Source of the DNA: CAXBDP01 sp041689935
GTDB lineage: Bacteria; Bacteroidota; Bacteroidia; Cytophagales; Cyclobacteriaceae
Reading direction: 5' to 3'
Assembly (NCBI GenBank): GCA_041689935.1
Contig: JBDNFI010000097.1
Location: 76,571 to 140,570 of the forward strand
DNA length: 64,000 nucleotides
Part shown: positions 61,301-64,000 of the stretch, piece by piece
Layout of the letters: every line of letters starts with the position of its first letter
How positions within the stretch are numbered: the stretch's first letter is position 1
The notes under the pieces: model-generated
What the model was told of the DNA's origin: nothing
Databases searched by the model: none
Seen by the model: the letters and a program-made list of their open reading frames with translations, nothing else
Made by a program: the position numbers and the translations under genes

Positions 61301-62227
61301 ATGCAAGCAAGTGAAAATAAGAATTTAAGTTTGGTGCCACCTCTAGGCTGGGTAGATTATGAGTTGATCGACTGTGGAGATTTCGAGAAATTAGAGCGTT
61401 TTGGCAAGTTTGTCATCACGCGTCCCGAGCCACAAGCCATTTGGCCTAAGGCGCTAAAAAATGAGGAATGGGCTCAATTGTCTCAAGCGCATTTTAGTAG
61501 AGATAATAGTAAGAAATCGCATCGCAATACCGATAATGAATCGGGAGGTTGGAATTTAAAGCCAGGCATGCCCGACCATTGGCAGATCAGTTACCCATTG
61601 GGCAAAACTAAGCTCCGATTCAAATTGGCACTTACGGCATTTGGCCATATTGGTGTGTTTCCTGAGCAGGCGAGCAATTGGCAATATATCTACGAGCAAA
61701 TTCAGCGATGGGAAAATCCAGCTAGCTGTAAAGTGCTCAATCTATTTGCCTACACGGGTGGGATCTCACTAGCAGCAAAAGCAGCAGGTGCGGAGGTAAC
61801 GCATGTGGATTCGGTAAAAAGTATTATCAGTTGGGCCAATGAGAATCAACAAAACTCTGGTTTAGAGAATATCAGATGGGTAATCGAAGACGCATTGAAA
61901 TTTGCTAGACGGGAAGCATCCCGTGGCAATGTTTACCAAGGAATTGTTTTGGATCCTCCCGCTTATGGTCGAGGTCCGAAAGGCGAAAAGTGGCTTTTAC
62001 AAGAGCTATTGCCCGAATTGCTGGAATACTGCTCCCAAATATTCGATAAGCAAAAGGGCTTTTTAATTATCAATCTCTATTCCATGGGTTGGTCTGCCCT
62101 GATGGCCGAAAATATCATTCGCTCTTATTTCGAAATGAAAAATGTGGAATTAGGTGAGTTTTATATCCCTTCGAAATCAGGTTTGAAATTACCGTTAGGT
62201 ATATTTTTGAGGTTTGGAAATTATTGA
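61301..62227 (+). CDS. Class I SAM-dependent rRNA methyltransferase (RlmI/RlmK-like)
   Basis: A 308-residue methyltransferase. After an N-terminal domain (about 1-100), the Rossmann core carries motif I VLNLFAYTGGISLAAKAAGA (about 147-166), the HVDSVKSIISWANEN ribose-binding acid loop and the catalytic motif LDPPAYGRGPKGEKW (about 219-233), typical of cytosine-C5 or m7G 23S rRNA methyltransferases of the YccW/RlmK group. No PUA domain was recognised. The final 16 codons are repeated, with synonymous differences, at the end of this window (63954-64000). Confidence 0.9.
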   Translation: MQASENKNLSLVPPLGWVDYELIDCGDFEKLERFGKFVITRPEPQAIWPKALKNEEWAQLSQAHFSRDNSKKSHRNTDNESGGWNLKPGMPDHWQISYPLGKTKLRFKLALTAFGHIGVFPEQASNWQYIYEQIQRWENPASCKVLNLFAYTGGISLAAKAAGAEVTHVDSVKSIISWANENQQNSGLENIRWVIEDALKFARREASRGNVYQGIVLDPPAYGRGPKGEKWLLQELLPELLEYCSQIFDKQKGFLIINLYSMGWSALMAENIIRSYFEMKNVELGEFYIPSKSGLKLPLGIFLRFGNY

Positions 62228-62229
62228 TT

Positions 62230-62257
62230 AAAATCATTCCTGATTTTCTATTTTTTT
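62230..62257 (+). terminator. Terminator of the methyltransferase gene
   Basis: AAAATCA / TGATTTT arms with a 4-base loop, followed by CTATTTTTTT, 2 bp after the stop codon. Confidence 0.75.
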
Positions 62258-62278
62258 CCTTCTCTCCCACAAGAAAAT

Positions 62279-62406
62279 CCCTCGCTGGCGCGGGCGTATC
62301 GCCCGCGTCTCAAAGACTACTTCAATTGCAATTCCCTGTAAAATAGATATTTAGCTTAATAAAAGCGTTTATCTCAATATCGGAGACACACGTGTGCCAG
62401 CATTAG
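62279..62406 (+). repeat. REP-like intergenic repeat, copy 1
   Basis: A block of about 128 bp shared with 63745-63901. It begins CCCTCGCTGGCG and contains a perfect GC-rich hairpin (CGCGGGCG at 62289-62296, TAT, CGCCCGCG at 62300-62307). It continues through a conserved stretch of about 85 bp (TCAAAGACTACTTCAA, TGTAAAATAGATATTTAGC) and ends with the palindrome CACACGTGTG and GCCAGCATTAG. The GC-rich stem stands out in this AT-rich genome. It lies upstream of the DUF1016 gene. Confidence 0.9.
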
Positions 62407-62469
62407 ATGAAGGCTGTTTTTAATTCAATTTGAATTGACCCATTGAAATTGAATTGCTTCCTGATTCAG

Positions 62470-62588
62470 CTGCAAATTGTACGAGAAAATATTCAACAAT
62501 GGCTAGATGAATACAATAATCTATACCTCATTCTGCCTTAAATATGAAAACACCAAATGAATTATATATCTTTAAAATTCCAGCATAA
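62470..62588 (+). pseudogene. IS3-family transposase C-terminal relic (frameshifted)
   Basis: Frame 1 (62470-62520) reads LQIVRENIQQWLDEYNN. After a 2-base shift, frame 2 (62523-62588) reads IPHSALNMKTPNELY and six more residues before a TAA. W-x-x-EYN followed by RPHxAL and a KTPxE/LY ending is the C-terminal signature of IS3-type transposase OrfB (rve domain). The catalytic DDE region and the rest of the element are missing, and no terminal inverted repeats were found. Confidence 0.7.
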
Positions 62589-62661
62589 TTAGCCCAACTA
62601 CTAAGCGGTGAGCGCAAATTCAAAAATATCGTGTTCAGACAAAAAATTGAAATTTACCTGA

Positions 62662-63723
62662 ATGGAGTTATTAGCAAATAAGGAATACCTGAATTGGCTA
62701 AAGTCGGTAAAAGCCAAGGTGAGCGTAGCACGCGTCAAAGCTGCTTTAGCTGCTAATAAAGAGCTAATTCATTTTTATTTTGACTTAGGCAAAATGATTT
62801 GCGAACAACAACAAAAAGCAACTTGGGGAGATAAGTTGTTGACTCAGCTTGCCAAAGATTTAAGCTCCGAGTTTGCCGACATGAAAGGCTTTTCCCTAAC
62901 TAACCTGAAGTATTGCAAGCAGTTTTATCAATTTTATCAATCTGTAATTGGTCAACAGACTGTTGACCAAACGGCAAAATTTGATTTTGGCCAACACATT
63001 GTTGACCAAATACCTTGGGGGCATAATATCTTAATTTTCACTAAATCCAAAGGCCTGCAAGAAGCCCAATTTTACTTGAAAGAAACTCTACAAAACAATT
63101 GGAGCCGTGAGGCATTGGCATTGCAGATAAAATCAGAATTGTATAAGCGTAGCGGAAAAGCCATTAGCAATTTTCAACAAACCTTGCCCAAACCTACAGC
63201 CGATTTGGCACAACAATACCTCAAAGATCCGTATGTTTTTGATTTTGTGGCCTTGGCGAAAAAACACAACGAACGAGATATCGAAAATCAGCTGATTCAG
63301 CACATTTCCAAATTCTTGTTGGAACTAGGAAAAGGCTTTGCTTTCATGGGCAGGCAGTATCATTTGGAAATTGCCGACAAAGACTATTACATAGACTTGC
63401 TGTTTTATCACGTAGTGCTCAAGGCTTATGTAGTGATTGAGTTGAAAAACACTGCATTTATTCCAGAATATGCAGGAAAGCTTAATTTTTACCTTTCCGC
63501 GGTAGATAGTTTGCTCAAGCGAGAGGATGACAAGCCTACCTTGGGTATCTTATTGTGCCGTGACAAAAATAACTTGGAGGCAGAATTTGCCCTGCGGGAT
63601 ATCAACAAACCAATGGGCGTAAGCGAATTTCAACTCACTGAAATACTGCCCGAGCACCTGAAATCCAGCTTACCAACTATTGAAGAACTCGAACAAAGCC
63701 TAAAACTGACCAGTAATGAATAA
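62662..63723 (+). CDS. DUF1016 (YhcG-type) PDDEXK nuclease
   Basis: A 353-residue protein. The DUF1016 N-terminal domain (about 10-165) has ELIHFYFDLGKMI, WGDKLLTQLAKDLS and the typical QIPWGHN segment. The C-terminal PDDEXK domain (about 200-345) has the nuclease core: GKGFAFMGRQYHLEI, YYIDLLFYH (catalytic Asp) and VVIELKN (E-x-K). Proteins of this kind are proposed to act in mobile or recombining loci; the substrate is not established. The coding sequence contains a perfect 11-bp-arm palindrome (62948-62970) and a degenerate second copy, encoding GQQTVDQT and GQHIVDQI. It is flanked by the REP-like repeats and has no obvious operon partner. Confidence 0.9.
   Translation: MELLANKEYLNWLKSVKAKVSVARVKAALAANKELIHFYFDLGKMICEQQQKATWGDKLLTQLAKDLSSEFADMKGFSLTNLKYCKQFYQFYQSVIGQQTVDQTAKFDFGQHIVDQIPWGHNILIFTKSKGLQEAQFYLKETLQNNWSREALALQIKSELYKRSGKAISNFQQTLPKPTADLAQQYLKDPYVFDFVALAKKHNERDIENQLIQHISKFLLELGKGFAFMGRQYHLEIADKDYYIDLLFYHVVLKAYVVIELKNTAFIPEYAGKLNFYLSAVDSLLKREDDKPTLGILLCRDKNNLEAEFALRDINKPMGVSEFQLTEILPEHLKSSLPTIEELEQSLKLTSNE
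62948..62970. repeat. Palindrome within the DUF1016 gene
   Basis: TTGGTCAACAG, one base, CTGTTGACCAA: perfect 11-bp arms. A degenerate relative lies at 62987-63008. Both are translated in frame. Confidence 0.85.
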
Positions 63724-63744
63724 CTTATTTTATCAGAAATATCG

Positions 63745-63901
63745 CCCTCCGCTGGCGCGAGCCAGTCTGCTGTAGGCGGGCGTTTCGCCCGCGTTTCAAA
63801 GACTACTTCAATGGCAATTCCCTGTAAAATAGATATTTAGCTTAACAAAAGCGTTTAGCTCAATATCGGAGACACACGTGGCACACGTGCGCCAGCGTTA
63901 G
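63745..63901 (+). repeat. REP-like intergenic repeat, copy 2
   Basis: The same block as copy 1 in the same orientation, with two insertions (about 16 bp after CTGGCGCGA, and 9 bp duplicating CACACGTG). Its hairpin is CGGGCG (63777-63782), TTT, CGCCCG (63786-63791). The core of about 85 bp is nearly identical to copy 1. It lies 21 bp downstream of the DUF1016 stop codon. Confidence 0.9.
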
Positions 63902-63936
63902 TACACACTGATACACTTAGGCCAGCATTAGGCGAT

Positions 63937-64000
63937 TTTATATTCCATCCACCTCAGGTTTGAAATTACCGTTGGGTATATTTTTGAGGTTTGGTAATTA
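63937..64000 (+). pseudogene. Second copy of the methyltransferase gene 3' end
   Basis: Bases 63954-64000 match 62177-62223 in 45 of 47 positions, and weaker similarity extends upstream to about 63937. In the frame of the intact gene it reads FYIPSTSGLKLPLGIFLRFGN. Differences from the intact copy fall mostly at third codon positions (ATC/ATT, CCT/CCA, TCG/TCC), plus one Lys-to-Thr change and one missing base upstream. It is a fragment here; more may lie beyond the window. Confidence 0.8.

Larger units (their letters stand above)
3615..61962. repeat. Dispersed octamer GCGGGAGG, 31 exact copies
   Basis: Forward (GCGGGAGG) at 3615, 5985, 9270, 13205, 19038, 22964, 29979, 38617, 42516, 47442, 52591, 55642, 56551, 58443, 59100. 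Reverse (CCTCCCGC) at 4268, 5998, 8414, 12345, 15443, 18918, 22762, 26418, 29536, 37000, 47161, 47969, 50925, 53260, 60461, 61955. Near matches lie at 123, 4841, 24349, 30455, 43996, 49530 and 61541. Two exact copies are intergenic (26418, 47442). In genes it uses all six frames: Ala-Gly-Gly 12, Arg-Glu 6, Gly-Arg 2, and on the other strand Pro-Pro-Ala 4, Leu-Pro 4, Ser-Arg 1. With G=C=0.2 chance predicts about 0.5 copies on both strands. Confidence 0.9.

Noticed and set aside
3615..61962. GCGGGAGG explained as internal Shine-Dalgarno or as a conserved Ala-Gly-Gly protein motif
   Set aside because: It occurs in all six frames, on the template strand and between genes, which neither explanation predicts.
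1..64000. CRISPR arrays, prophage, tRNA or rRNA genes
   Set aside because: No regularly spaced repeats, phage structural genes or tRNA-like cloverleaf sequences were noticed by reading; no search program was run.

Overview
The window is AT-rich (about 39-40 % G+C by eye, not counted) and reads as chromosome of an aerobic or facultative member of the Bacteroidota, most likely the order Cytophagales. The evidence is menaquinone synthesis (MenA), ECF sigma / FecR / TonB-receptor signalling with an STN domain, two-domain DUF1573 and DUF1343 proteins, an orphan Bat pair, fused HisB, and promoters of the Bacteroidota type (TTG, about 20 nt, TAnnTTTG) instead of -35/-10 boxes. No rRNA, tRNA or CRISPR array was seen.

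Layout. 1-9.5 kb: the 5' part of fused isobutyryl-CoA mutase icmF, a 760-bp gap, a secreted protein, fmt-folA, a secreted amidohydrolase, NamZ, a LolC/E-like permease, a polyprenol-phosphate glycosyltransferase and a small HAD phosphatase. 9.5-20 kb: arginine decarboxylase divergent from an arginase, argS, a glutathione peroxidase, a TspO-like protein, menA, a Crp/Fnr regulator followed by two universal-stress-type proteins, SUI1 and a DsbA-like protein. 20.1-24.6 kb: a histidine-rich leader peptide followed by hisGDCB; hisHAFI do not follow. 24.7-43.6 kb: a second Crp-type regulator and mostly housekeeping or catabolic genes (enoyl-CoA hydratase, murB, nitrilase with an isocyanide-hydratase-like protein, a desuccinylase-like enzyme, an APC permease, a phosphosugar mutase, hppD, tpx, trpS, a thiolase, BatB/BatC, a MATE pump). 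43.9-52.8 kb: recQ, arsM, a PhzF-like protein, a TonB receptor with a small Cys-rich companion, an autoinhibited HTH-Fic protein with a likely autoregulatory operator, and a 53-residue zinc-ribbon membrane protein. 53-59.2 kb: ECF sigma, FecR, an STN-type TonB receptor and a purple acid phosphatase, plausibly one surface-signalled phosphoester-scavenging unit. 59.4-64 kb: a small acidic protein, YdcF, two RNA methyltransferases and a small accessory patch.

Two signals are not explained by the genes. First, the octamer GCGGGAGG occurs exactly 31 times (15 forward, 16 reverse), in every reading frame and also between genes, where chance predicts less than one. It looks like a genome-wide DNA-level signal such as a Chi-like or uptake-type sequence. 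It is absent from the last 2 kb. Second, that last stretch holds a DUF1016/PDDEXK nuclease gene flanked by two copies of a roughly 127-157-bp repeat carrying GC-rich REP-like hairpins, next to a frameshifted IS3-type transposase relic. A second, synonymously diverged copy of the 3' end of the upstream methyltransferase gene lies beyond it, as expected for an insertion at, or an exchange with, the end of that gene.
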